Below are positions 36,804-45,061 of a stretch of DNA of 64,000 nt, piece after piece. The position numbers were made by a program, and so were the translations under genes. A model generated the notes under the pieces. That model ran no database searches, had not been told where the DNA came from, and worked only from the letters and a program-made list of their open reading frames with translations. Positions within the stretch are counted from its first letter, which is position 1; the number at the start of each line of letters is the position of its first letter. Origin of the DNA: an uncultured Dokdonella sp. (GTDB lineage: Bacteria > Pseudomonadota > Gammaproteobacteria > Xanthomonadales > Rhodanobacteraceae); contig CAKSZY010000009.1 in NCBI GenBank assembly GCA_934526015.1, forward strand, positions 1 through 64,000, read 5' to 3'.

Positions 36804-38921
36804 TCAGTCCTTCCGCGTCGTCGCCGCTTGCTCGGCCGCGGCCGGCTTGCCATCCAGCCAGCGTGCCAGCCAGTCGCCGACCTCCTTGTAGAAGAAGCGG
36901 CTGTTCTCGCCGTTGAGCACCCAGTGGTTCTCGTCGGGGAACACGATGAAGCGGCTCTCGACCTTCTGCCGCTGCAGCGCCGACCAGTATTCGAGGCCGT
37001 TGTTGAGCGGCACGCGATAGTCCTTCTCGCCGAACGTCACCAGCACCGGCGTGCGGAAGTGCGCGGCCAGACGGATCGGGTTCTGTTCGCGCCAGACCGC
37101 GGCCTGCTCCCACACCGGGCCGCCGGCACCGACCTCGCGACCGTAGATCGAATCGCTGGTACCCCACTGGGTCTCCAGGTTGACCAGGCCGGCATGGCTG
37201 ATCAGGCAGCGGTAGCGCGTCGTCGTGCCCTGCAGCCAGTTGGCGAGGTGGCCGCCGTAACTGGCGCCGCCGGCGCACTGGCGATCGGCGTCGATGAACG
37301 AATAGCGGCGGATCGCCTCGTCGGCGGCGAGGTTGATGTCGTCGGCCGGGCCCTTCAGCGGATCGCCCTGGATCGCCTGGGCAAAGGCCTCGCCGAAGCC
37401 GGTCGAACCGACGTAGTTGGTCAGCAGCAAGACGTAGCCCTGCGCACCGAGCAGGTGGTAGTTCCAGCGCAGCACGAACTGGTCGCGCCATTGCGAATGC
37501 GGTCCGCCATGCATCAGCACGAGCAGCGGATACTTCTTCGCCGGATCGAATGCCGGCGGCCTGACCAGCATGCTGTGGATGCGCTGTCCGCGTGCATTGT
37601 CGACGTGGAAGTGCTCGACCGGCGCAAGATCGAGCGCGGCGGCGCGTGCCGCGGCGAACGAAGTCAAGCGCCGGTGCGCGCCGCCGCGCGCGTCGAGGCG
37701 GACGATTTCCGGCGGCTCGGTCGCGCTTTCGTAGCTGGCCACGAGCACCGGCTCGCGCGTGCCGCCGACCGACAGCCCCGACCACACGCCCCGCTCCGGC
37801 GCGCCGACCCGTTTCGCCACGCCGCCGTTCGCCGGAGCCTCGTAGAGCTTCTCCTGACCAGCGTCCTCGGCGGTGATGAAGACCTTGCGCCCGTCGGGAG
37901 AAATATCGAAACCGCCGACGTCGCGGCCGTCGGGCAGTTCGATGCGCCCGCGTTCGCGCATCGACGGCCAGTCGAAGACGACGATGCGGGCGGCGTTGTA
38001 GACCTTGTCGGTGAGCGGATCGATGGTTGCCAGCAGGGTCCTGCCGTCGCGGCTGAAGCGCGGATTGCCGAAGCCGTCGGCGGCATCGGCCGATTCCCTG
38101 CCGGTCAGCCGGCGCGGCTCGCCGCCCTCGGCGGACACCACGAACAGGTCGGAATGGGTGAACGACCAGGCGGCGCGATCACGGTTGCGGCTGGCCACGA
38201 ACACGACCGACTTGCCGTCGGGCGTCCAGGTCGAGCCCCGCTCGGCCAGCGAATATCCGGGCAGCTTGACCAGCGCGCTGCCGGCGAGCAGGTCGCGGGC
38301 GGCGCCGGCGCCGATCGTCTGCACGAACAGGCGCGCCTGCTTGCCGTCGAGCCACTTGTCCCAGAAGCGGATCGGAAAGCCGGTGTAGACACGGGCCTTG
38401 TACTTCCTTTCCTCTTCCTCCTTGGCGAGGCGCTCGTTGTCGGCGTCGGTGACGCTGTCGGGATGGACGCGGCTGCTGAACAACAGGCGCGTGCCGTCCG
38501 GCGAGAACACCGGCGATGCCGCCCCGGTCGACAGTCCGGTCATGCGTTGCGCCTCGCCACCGGCGGCCAGGTCGAGCACGTAGATCTGCGCCTGCTTGTC
38601 GTCCGCACGCTTGGCGGCGAAGGCGAGGCGGCGGCTGTCCGCGCTCCACGCCGCCCCGCTCTCGCCGGCCTTGTCGCCGGTGATGCGCCGGGCCGGCGCA
38701 CTGCCGTCGGTCGGCACCAGCCAGAGGTCGCTGATCGACTCGTCCTTCTTGTACGAGGGTTCGGTGAGGCCGAACACCGCCAGGCGCCCATCGGGGCTGA
38801 TCTGCGGCGTGCCGACTCGCGGCATCTGCCAGAGATCCTCGTGGGTGATCGTGCGGCGTTCGGCGGCGGCCAGTGGCCAGGCGATGGCGAGCGTGAGGGG
38901 AACCAGCAACCAGTGCTTCAT
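36804..38921 (-). CDS. S9-family prolyl-oligopeptidase-like peptidase, exported
   Basis: A 705-aa serine peptidase. The signal peptide MKHWLLVPLTLAIAWPLAAA is cut before ERRTITHEDLW; earlier in-frame codons run through the repeat region, so 38921 is taken as the start. Residues about 25-420 are a WD40-like beta-propeller (ISPDGRLAVFG, FSPDGTRLLFSSR, FSRDGRTLLATID, ISPDGRKVFIT). The alpha/beta hydrolase domain follows: LLVLMHGGPHSQW, GGASYGG with catalytic Ser554, GEKDYRVP with Asp634, and ENHWV with His666. It resembles S9C acylaminoacyl-peptidase/dipeptidyl-peptidase enzymes that trim periplasmic peptides. The C-terminal AAAEQAATTRKD is low complexity. Confidence 0.93.
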   Translation of the reverse strand: MKHWLLVPLTLAIAWPLAAAERRTITHEDLWQMPRVGTPQISPDGRLAVFGLTEPSYKKDESISDLWLVPTDGSAPARRITGDKAGESGAAWSADSRRLAFAAKRADDKQAQIYVLDLAAGGEAQRMTGLSTGAASPVFSPDGTRLLFSSRVHPDSVTDADNERLAKEEEERKYKARVYTGFPIRFWDKWLDGKQARLFVQTIGAGAARDLLAGSALVKLPGYSLAERGSTWTPDGKSVVFVASRNRDRAAWSFTHSDLFVVSAEGGEPRRLTGRESADAADGFGNPRFSRDGRTLLATIDPLTDKVYNAARIVVFDWPSMRERGRIELPDGRDVGGFDISPDGRKVFITAEDAGQEKLYEAPANGGVAKRVGAPERGVWSGLSVGGTREPVLVASYESATEPPEIVRLDARGGAHRRLTSFAAARAAALDLAPVEHFHVDNARGQRIHSMLVRPPAFDPAKKYPLLVLMHGGPHSQWRDQFVLRWNYHLLGAQGYVLLLTNYVGSTGFGEAFAQAIQGDPLKGPADDINLAADEAIRRYSFIDADRQCAGGASYGGHLANWLQGTTTRYRCLISHAGLVNLETQWGTSDSIYGREVGAGGPVWEQAAVWREQNPIRLAAHFRTPVLVTFGEKDYRVPLNNGLEYWSALQRQKVESRFIVFPDENHWVLNGENSRFFYKEVGDWLARWLDGKPAAAEQAATTRKD

Positions 38922-39087
38922 CGGAAGGAAACTCCGCGGATGACCGACCCGAGGTGATACGCGAGGGCGCCGCCGGCGGCAAGTGTCGATCGACTGCGGC
39001 AGCCGCCGCGGATGAGTGGCGGGAGTCGGAGTTCCGACGTCGGCACGCATGCGGAAGAGCCGCGCCGCATTGCGTGGATGGCCGAAA

Positions 39088-39124
39088 GCGCCCCTCATCC
39101 GCGGCTGCCGCGGATGAGGGGCGC
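39088..39124. repeat. perfect palindrome with 17-bp arms
   Basis: GCGCCCCTCATCCGCGG - CTG - CCGCGGATGAGGGGCGC. The right arm is also the first piece of the 140-bp tandem units, so the palindrome marks the point where one inverted partial unit meets the direct array. Confidence 0.85.
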
Positions 39125-39405
39125 CGTTCCTTCCATCCGAGCGGTGCGAAGGACAGCCCGCGCGCTCTCCAGCATGAAGACCCGCATTCCCGCGATGACG
39201 CCAGTTGTCCCTTCGCCCCGCGCAGCGGGGAGAAGGTGCGGCGGCAGCCGCGGATGAGGGGCGCCGTTCCTTCCATCCGAGCGGTGCGAAGGACAGCCCG
39301 CGCGCTTTCAGGCGTGAAGACCTGCATTCCCGCGATGACGCCAGCTGTCCCTTCGCCCCGCGCAGCGGGGAGAAGGTGCGGCGGCAGCCGCGGATGAGGG
39401 GCGCC
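39107..39405. repeat. 140-bp direct tandem repeat
   Basis: GCCGCGGATGAGGGGCGCC recurs at 39107, 39247 and 39387, a 140-bp period with two full units and one stub. The units are nearly identical (GTTCCTTCCATCCGAGCGGTGCG and CTTCGCCCCGCGCAGCGGGGAG in both), so the duplication is recent. Each unit contains a CCCCGCGCAGCGGGG hairpin. No coding potential is supported. Confidence 0.9.
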
Positions 39406-39439
39406 TTTCCTTCGTCCCGCGCGAGCAGAGGCCGCGGAC

Positions 39440-42349
39440 TCAGCCGGCGCCGACGCGGCGACGCAGCGCAGCGACGCGTTTGCCGAGGGCGAGCGGATCG
39501 GAACGGTCGCGCGCGGCCGCCTGTTCGGCGGCGGCGGTTTCACTGCGCGCGCGTGCGCGATCGCCGGTCTCGAGCGCCATGGCGGCCTGCAACATGTGCG
39601 CTTCGGCGAGCAGCAGCGGTTTGGTGTCCGCTTCCTGCAGGACCGGCTGTGCCTGCGCGAGCAGGCGGGCGACTTCGTCGATGCGTTCCGCACCGCCTTC
39701 CGCCCACAAGGTACGCGCGAGCAGCAGGCGCGCCTCGGCGACGTCGAGGTGTTGCTCGCCATACAGGTCGACGAGGAAGGCCACGGACTTGCGCTGCAAC
39801 GGCAGCGCCTCGGCGTAGCGGCCCTGCAGGTAGCGCAGGCGTCCGCTCACCGTGTCGTGGTAGCCGAGCGCGTAGGTGTCGGATGCCAGCGTTGCGGAGA
39901 CTTTCGCCGCAGCGCTCCCGAGCAGGCGGTCGGCGGCATCGAGCCGGCCCGAAGTGCTGATGGCGTCGACCAGGGCCAATTCGACCAGCACGGTATGCGC
40001 ACTCTCGCCGGTGGACTTGCGGAACTCGTCGACGGCGATCCGCAGGCGCTCGATGGCGACATCGTGGCGTCCGGTCGCGGAAGCCAGCATGGCGTGGTTT
40101 TGCAGGAGCTGCGCGTAGGGCGCACCACCGGCGGGCGCCAGCATTGCGGCGGCCTCGATGTAGGTCGCCTCGGCTGCGTCGTGGCGGCCCATGCGCCGCT
40201 GCATGTCGCCGAGGCGGGTCAGCAGGCTGCCGGTCATCGGATGGCGATCGGGCAGTTGCGCGCGGGCAATGGCAAGGGCCTGGTCGAGTTGGCCGAGTCC
40301 TTCGTCGAAACGGCGCTGGTAGCGCAGCAGGTCGGCCATCTGCGAGCGGAAGGTGATCGTGCGCACATGGTCGGCGCCGAAATGCCGCTCGATGATCGCC
40401 AATCCTTCGCCGAGGGTGCCGAGACCCTCCTCGTAGCGACCCATCGAACCCTCGATCACGCCCTTCAGGTACAGCGGAGATGCCGTCTCCGGGTGCCCCT
40501 CGCCATGCGCGCGCACGGCGACCCCGAGAGCATGACCGGCGAGCGCGAGCGCCTCGTCGTAGCGCGCGCCGACCACGGCAATCCGCGCCAGCGCGATCTC
40601 GCCCTTGGCGACCTGCGGATGGTCGGGCCCGAGCGCCGTCGCCAGGCGGGCGACCGCGTCGCGCAACTGCGGCTCGGCGCGCGGGTCGCCGGAGAACACT
40701 CCTGCCGCCGCATGCACCGCCTGCGCCTGCAGCGCCGCCACGCTGTCGCCGCCGGTCAGCGCGACCTGCTGGTTCCATGCGCGTTCGAGCGTGGCCCTGC
40801 CGGCCGCGCTGTCGCCGAGGCTGGTCTGGATCTCGCCAAGGTCGCGCAACAGCTCGGCTTTCAGGGCCGGATCGCCGGCAAGGCGCGCATCGACTTCGGC
40901 GATGCCTTCGCGGATCAGCTCCGGTGCCGTACGTGCCTGTGCCCGCGCCCGGCTGGCCGGGTCCTGTTCGCGGAACAGCGCCAGCACGAACTCCTTGACC
41001 CGTTCGGCGCGCTCGGCTTGCTGGCGGGCCAGGTCGCGTTCGGCATCGGCGCGCGCGGCCGCCTCGCGCGCAACCCCGGCCTGCCACAGCGCGATGCCGA
41101 GTCCGCCGAGCAACGCGAAGAGGATGGCCGCCGACGCCAGCACGCCGAGCCGGTGACGGCGCACGAATTTGCCGAGGCGGTAGCGCGCACTGTCGGCGCG
41201 CGCCGCGATCGGTCGCCCGTCCAGCCAGCTTCGCAGGTCGTTGGCGAACGCCGCCGCGGTCGCATGGCGGCGCTGCGGCTCGCGCCGCATCGCCATGGCA
41301 AGGATGAGATCGAGGTCGCCACCGACTTCGCGGGCGAGGCGCTGCGCGTCGGCCTGGTCACCGTACAGCTCACGCACGCGCTCCGCGTCGGCCATCGCAT
41401 CGCTGGTGCGTTCGAGCGATTCGTGCTCGAGGCCGGCGGCGAGCACGTCGGGATTGCGCGAGGCGCGCCGGTGCGGCAGCTGCCCGGTCAGCAGTTCGTG
41501 CAGCAGCAAGCCGAGCGCATAGACGTCGGTCGCGGTGCAAACCGGCTCGCCGAGAATCTGCTCGGGTGCCGCGTAGGCCGGCGACAGCATGCGCATGCCG
41601 GACCCGGTCTCGGTCTGTTCGGACGAATCCTCGAGCAGCTTGGCGATGCCGAAATCCAGCAGGTGCGGCTCGCCGTCGGCGTCGACGATGACATTCGACG
41701 GCTTGAGATCGCGGTGCACGACGAGCTGGGCATGCGCGTAGCCGATGGCATCGGCGATCTTCGCCGTCATCGCCACCCGCGCACGCACGTCCAGCCGCGC
41801 CACGCGCGCGTGTTCGGTGACGAGGGTGCCGGCGACGTGTTCCATGACGAAGTACGGGCGGCCATCGCTGCCCATGCCGCCGTCGAGCAGCCGCACGATG
41901 CCGGGATGGCGCAGGCGCGCGAGGATGCTGCGCTCCTGCAGGAAGCGCCGCAGGATGGCCTGGGTGTCCATGCCGCGCTTGAGCAGCTTGATGGCGACGT
42001 CCTGGTCGTACTCGCCGTCCGCGCGTTCGGCACGCCAGACCTCGCCCATGCCGCCGCTGCCGATCGGCTCGACCAGCCGGTAGCTGCCGAGCACGAGGCC
42101 GGCGCGCGTTTCCCAGCCGCCTTCGCGCAAGCTGCGGTGCAGGTCCGGAGCGACGCCGTCGAGCGAGCGCTCGAGCACGCCGCTGGCGGTCGCATCGGCG
42201 GCCAGCAGTTCCTCGAGCTTGCGCGCGCGCAGCGGCGACTGCGCGCGCAACTCCGCCAGGCGCGCTGCCCGCGCCGATTCGTCGAGCTCACCGAGTTCGT
42301 CGAACAGCATCCACAGCGAGTCCCATCCGGCGGCATCGTCCGCATTCAT
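39440..42349 (-). CDS. PknS-like Ser/Thr protein kinase with TPR sensor domain
   Basis: A 969-aa protein. After a helical leader, the kinase domain spans about residues 90-370: glycine loop IGSGGMGEVWRAE, catalytic Lys121, HRDLKPSN (212-219), LDFGIAK (231-237) and PEQILGE. A membrane helix follows (about 398-418), then an Ala/Arg coiled coil and about 450 residues of TPR repeats, presumably periplasmic. It lies 53 bp after an ECF sigma gene of the group known to be paired with Ser/Thr kinases. In Xanthomonas the related PknS activates EcfK by phosphorylation in response to an external signal. A similar sensing role is inferred. Confidence 0.92.
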   Translation of the reverse strand: MNADDAAGWDSLWMLFDELGELDESARAARLAELRAQSPLRARKLEELLAADATASGVLERSLDGVAPDLHRSLREGGWETRAGLVLGSYRLVEPIGSGGMGEVWRAERADGEYDQDVAIKLLKRGMDTQAILRRFLQERSILARLRHPGIVRLLDGGMGSDGRPYFVMEHVAGTLVTEHARVARLDVRARVAMTAKIADAIGYAHAQLVVHRDLKPSNVIVDADGEPHLLDFGIAKLLEDSSEQTETGSGMRMLSPAYAAPEQILGEPVCTATDVYALGLLLHELLTGQLPHRRASRNPDVLAAGLEHESLERTSDAMADAERVRELYGDQADAQRLAREVGGDLDLILAMAMRREPQRRHATAAAFANDLRSWLDGRPIAARADSARYRLGKFVRRHRLGVLASAAILFALLGGLGIALWQAGVAREAAARADAERDLARQQAERAERVKEFVLALFREQDPASRARAQARTAPELIREGIAEVDARLAGDPALKAELLRDLGEIQTSLGDSAAGRATLERAWNQQVALTGGDSVAALQAQAVHAAAGVFSGDPRAEPQLRDAVARLATALGPDHPQVAKGEIALARIAVVGARYDEALALAGHALGVAVRAHGEGHPETASPLYLKGVIEGSMGRYEEGLGTLGEGLAIIERHFGADHVRTITFRSQMADLLRYQRRFDEGLGQLDQALAIARAQLPDRHPMTGSLLTRLGDMQRRMGRHDAAEATYIEAAAMLAPAGGAPYAQLLQNHAMLASATGRHDVAIERLRIAVDEFRKSTGESAHTVLVELALVDAISTSGRLDAADRLLGSAAAKVSATLASDTYALGYHDTVSGRLRYLQGRYAEALPLQRKSVAFLVDLYGEQHLDVAEARLLLARTLWAEGGAERIDEVARLLAQAQPVLQEADTKPLLLAEAHMLQAAMALETGDRARARSETAAAEQAAARDRSDPLALGKRVAALRRRVGAG

Positions 42350-42402
42350 CGCGCCCCCTTTTCCCTGTCCACGTCGAACGCAGCCGGGTCGGGCCAGGAA
42401 CC

Positions 42403-42978
42403 CTATCCGTCAGACCCTGCCGGCAGTCCGTCGCCGCCGAGTTCGGCATAGAGGAAAGCCCGCGCACGCCGCCAGTCGCGCTTGAGCGAGCGTTCCGAGC
42501 GATCGACGATGCCGGCGATCTCGGTCAGTTCGAGCCCGGCATAGAAGCGCAGCTCGACCAGCCGGCCGAGCGCCGGATCGATCGCCATCAGCTTGTCGAG
42601 GCCTTCCTCGAGGGCGAGCACGTCGTCGCCGCGCTCGGCCGCGGCCACCGTGAGCGCGCTGGATTCGAGCCCTTCCGGGCGCATGCCGGAACCGCGCCGC
42701 TGGGCGTCGCGGGCGCGCACATGGTCGATGACGATCTGGCGCATGACGCGGGCGGAAATCGCATAGAAATGCTCGCGGTCGCGGATCGCCACGTCGGCGC
42801 CGCGGGCGAGCTTCATGTACGCCTCGTGCACGAGCGAGGTCGCATGCAGCGGCGCATCACCGCCGGCCAGCTGGCCGCGGGCCAGCTGCTTGAGTTCGGT
42901 GTAGAGCGATGCGAACAGGCGCTCGCTTGCACCGCGGTCGCCGTCACGCGCCTTTCCGATCAGTTCGGTGATGTCCAC
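42403..42978 (-). CDS. ECF sigma factor, ECF43-like (kinase-associated)
   Basis: A 191-aa RNA polymerase sigma factor of the sigma70_ECF/TIGR02999 type. The sigma-2 region has HATSLVHEAYMKLARG and EHFYAISARVMRQIVIDHVRARDAQRR; the sigma-4 region ends LVELRFYAGLELTEIAGIVDRSERSLKRDWRRARAFLY. GTG 42978 is the start; an upstream ATG is in another frame. No anti-sigma gene is present. As in other members of this group, activity is expected to depend on the neighbouring Ser/Thr kinase. The 197 bp upstream should contain its promoter, but no hexamers stand out. Target genes are not apparent in the window. Confidence 0.9.
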   Translation of the reverse strand: MDITELIGKARDGDRGASERLFASLYTELKQLARGQLAGGDAPLHATSLVHEAYMKLARGADVAIRDREHFYAISARVMRQIVIDHVRARDAQRRGSGMRPEGLESSALTVAAAERGDDVLALEEGLDKLMAIDPALGRLVELRFYAGLELTEIAGIVDRSERSLKRDWRRARAFLYAELGGDGLPAGSDG

Positions 42979-43175
42979 TCGTCATCCCACCTTCGGCGGG
43001 TGGATCATGGACTGTGCGCCGGTGTGCTGCAACGCCGCGGCGATCTTCGACGAACCGGCGACGACACCGGCGGCGACGGCGTCGATGCCGGCAGCGGGAT
43101 GGTCAGCGCTGCGGCACGCAGCATGCACCTGGTCGCAGCATCGTGCCCGGGACGCGCGATCCGGGAGCGCGTGGC

Positions 43176-43817
43176 TCATCCGCCCGCGCGTTGCTGCCGG
43201 CGCTGCCGCCAGAGCAGGAATGGAAGCACGAGCACGCTGCCGAGCACGGCCAGCGCCATGTCCTTCTGCGCGTCCCAGACATCCCCCTGGCTGCCGAGAT
43301 AGGCGATGCCGAGGTCGCCGCCGAACAGGGCGGCGGCGAACCATTCGAAGAGTTCGTAGACGAGCGCATGCGACATCATGAAGGTCAGCGGCACGAGCAC
43401 GCGCCAGACTCCGCGCGGCCGCACCCGCGCTTCGATCAGCTCGACCGCCGCCGGCGTCACCAGCACGCCATAGAGGAAGTGCACGAGGCGGTCGTACTGG
43501 TTGCGCTCGAAGCCGAACACGGCATCGAGGGAAACGCCCGAGAGGGCGGCGAACCAGGCGTCGTACGGCACCTCCGAGTACTGCCAGTGGGCGCCGATCT
43601 CGTGCAGCACGCCGAGCACGAACAGCGCCACGCAGGCCGGATTCGACAGCGCCAGCGAGTGCCGGCTGCGGACCAGCCAGACGACGGCGACGACGACCAG
43701 CACGTTCTCCAGCAGCCAGTCCTCGCGCATGGCCGGGGCGATGCCGAGGGCGACGAAGATCACCGCGAACGCCAGCAGCAGGAACTGCGGCAGGCGACGG
43801 CGTGGCGTGCCGTTCAC
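43176..43817 (-). CDS. DUF2238 (YjdF-type) membrane protein
   Basis: A 213-aa inner-membrane protein with six or so helices. Family blocks are LHEIGAHWQYSEVPYDAW, FERNQYDRLVHFLYGVLVTPA, SHALVYELFEWFAAALFGGDLGIAYLGSQGDVWDAQKDMALAVLG, rich in conserved His, Glu and Asp within helices. Function unknown. GTG 43817 overlaps the upstream gene's stop (GTGA), so it is the last gene of the kinase-regulator operon and is translationally coupled to it. Confidence 0.9.
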   Translation of the reverse strand: MNGTPRRRLPQFLLLAFAVIFVALGIAPAMREDWLLENVLVVVAVVWLVRSRHSLALSNPACVALFVLGVLHEIGAHWQYSEVPYDAWFAALSGVSLDAVFGFERNQYDRLVHFLYGVLVTPAAVELIEARVRPRGVWRVLVPLTFMMSHALVYELFEWFAAALFGGDLGIAYLGSQGDVWDAQKDMALAVLGSVLVLPFLLWRQRRQQRAGG

Positions 43818-45061
43818 GGCTTCACCGGCAGCGGCCGCGGCGGCTCCGCCGCGCTCCGCGCGGGATCGAAGGGATTGACCCCGAGCGCGGCGAGCACGGC
43901 CCATGCGGTCGCCCCGAGGTGCGGACGCCGGTAGTAGTGGAAGTCGGCCTCGCGGCTGTCCGGGCCGAGTGCGAGACCGGTGCTGACGCGCGCCTCGCGG
44001 GTCGCGTACAGCCAGCCGCCCGCACTGCGCGCGCGGGCGACCACGGCGAGCGCGCGACGTGCATCGGCCGGCCGTTCGAGCAGGCGCCAGACCAGTGCCG
44101 CCTGCGCCGTGCCTTCGATCCAGATGCCGTCGCGATCGGCATTGAAATCGAAGCCGGCGTCGACGCCGTGTGCGCGCACCACCCAGGCCATGACCCGGCG
44201 CCAGTCGGGGTCGGCATCGCCGAGCAGCAGCGGCCACAGCTGGGCATCGAGACCCGAGGTGTCGCGGTTCGGGGTCACGCCGTCGGCCAGCGTGCCGGTG
44301 ACGAAATGGCCGGCCGCGGCATCCCATTGCGCGGCGACGAAGCGTCGCGCGCGATCGCGCGCCGCCGGCCAGCGGGGATCGTCGTCGAGCGCAGCGAGCG
44401 CAGCGAACAGGGCGACCAGATCGACGTTGTGCTCGGTCGACTTCCAGCCGAGCCGGCGCGGCGCGGCATCGAAACCGTCGATGCCGCCGCTGAAACCGCG
44501 GTCGCCGCCGCGCGTTTCCTCGATGACCCAGCGCCCCAGTCTTGCCGCCGCCTCGATCCAGCGCGGATCGGCGTCCTCCGCATGCAGGCGCAGCAGGGCG
44601 AGGCCGACCCAGGCGACGTTGCCGGTCGCCGTGCCCATTTGCTGCGCATCCTCGTTCCAGCGCTGCGCGCCGGCATCCCACCAGCCGTTCGGCAGCGGCG
44701 CCGCCTCTGCCGGCCCGGCGCGCAGGACATTGCGCAGCCGCGTCGGCGCCAGCGCGGCCGCGCGCAAGGCCCGCCCGATGCGCAGTGCGGCCGGCGTGCG
44801 TCCGCAGGCGCACAGGGCGATCACGGCGAGGGCGTTGTCGTAGACGAAGGCGGCCGTCGCGAGCGCGGGTTCGATGGCGTCCTCGCCGCTTTCCCAGCTG
44901 GCCAGCAGCAGCGGATCGTTGCCGCCGTGGCGGTCGACGCGGGCGGCGATTGCCGCGCAGGCCGCGCCGGCGAGCGATGTCGCCGGGTCCGCATCGGTCC
45001 CGGCGGCGACCGACGGCATCGCCGCGGCGGGCAGCAGCATGAGCGCAAGGCGCAGGATCAT
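43814..45061 (-). CDS. exported protein with predicted alpha/alpha-toroid (six-hairpin glycosidase-like) fold
   Basis: A 415-aa protein starting at ATG 45061, which overlaps the kinase stop (ATGA); a GTG four codons upstream is possible. The signal peptide is MILRLALMLLPAAAMPSVAA. The mature part is a regular series of helix pairs with conserved Trp/Asp/Glu/His: VYDNALAVIALCACG, GTATGNVAWVGLALLRL, GGIDGFD, KSTEHNVDLVALFAAL, NRDTSGLDAQLWPLLL, GIWIEGTAQAALVWRLL and YYRRPHLGATAWAVLAALGVNPF. This is the pattern of alpha/alpha-toroid enzymes such as glycosidases or lyases. No catalytic pair can be assigned. It sits between the sensor kinase and a DUF2238 membrane gene in one operon. Confidence 0.7.
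   Translation of the reverse strand: MILRLALMLLPAAAMPSVAAGTDADPATSLAGAACAAIAARVDRHGGNDPLLLASWESGEDAIEPALATAAFVYDNALAVIALCACGRTPAALRIGRALRAAALAPTRLRNVLRAGPAEAAPLPNGWWDAGAQRWNEDAQQMGTATGNVAWVGLALLRLHAEDADPRWIEAAARLGRWVIEETRGGDRGFSGGIDGFDAAPRRLGWKSTEHNVDLVALFAALAALDDDPRWPAARDRARRFVAAQWDAAAGHFVTGTLADGVTPNRDTSGLDAQLWPLLLGDADPDWRRVMAWVVRAHGVDAGFDFNADRDGIWIEGTAQAALVWRLLERPADARRALAVVARARSAGGWLYATREARVSTGLALGPDSREADFHYYRRPHLGATAWAVLAALGVNPFDPARSAAEPPRPLPVKP

Larger units (their letters stand above)
38922..39439. other. gene-free repeat-containing intergenic region
   Basis: 518 bp between the S9 peptidase start and the kinase stop, both on the minus strand. It holds the 37-bp palindrome and the 140-bp tandem units listed separately. 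A short diverged segment at 38985-39010 (CGGCAGCCGCCGCGGATGAGTGG) is probably an older copy of the same element. Frames here repeat with the units and are not credible genes. The S9 promoter should lie in the first 100 bp, but no clear hexamers were seen. Confidence 0.75.
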
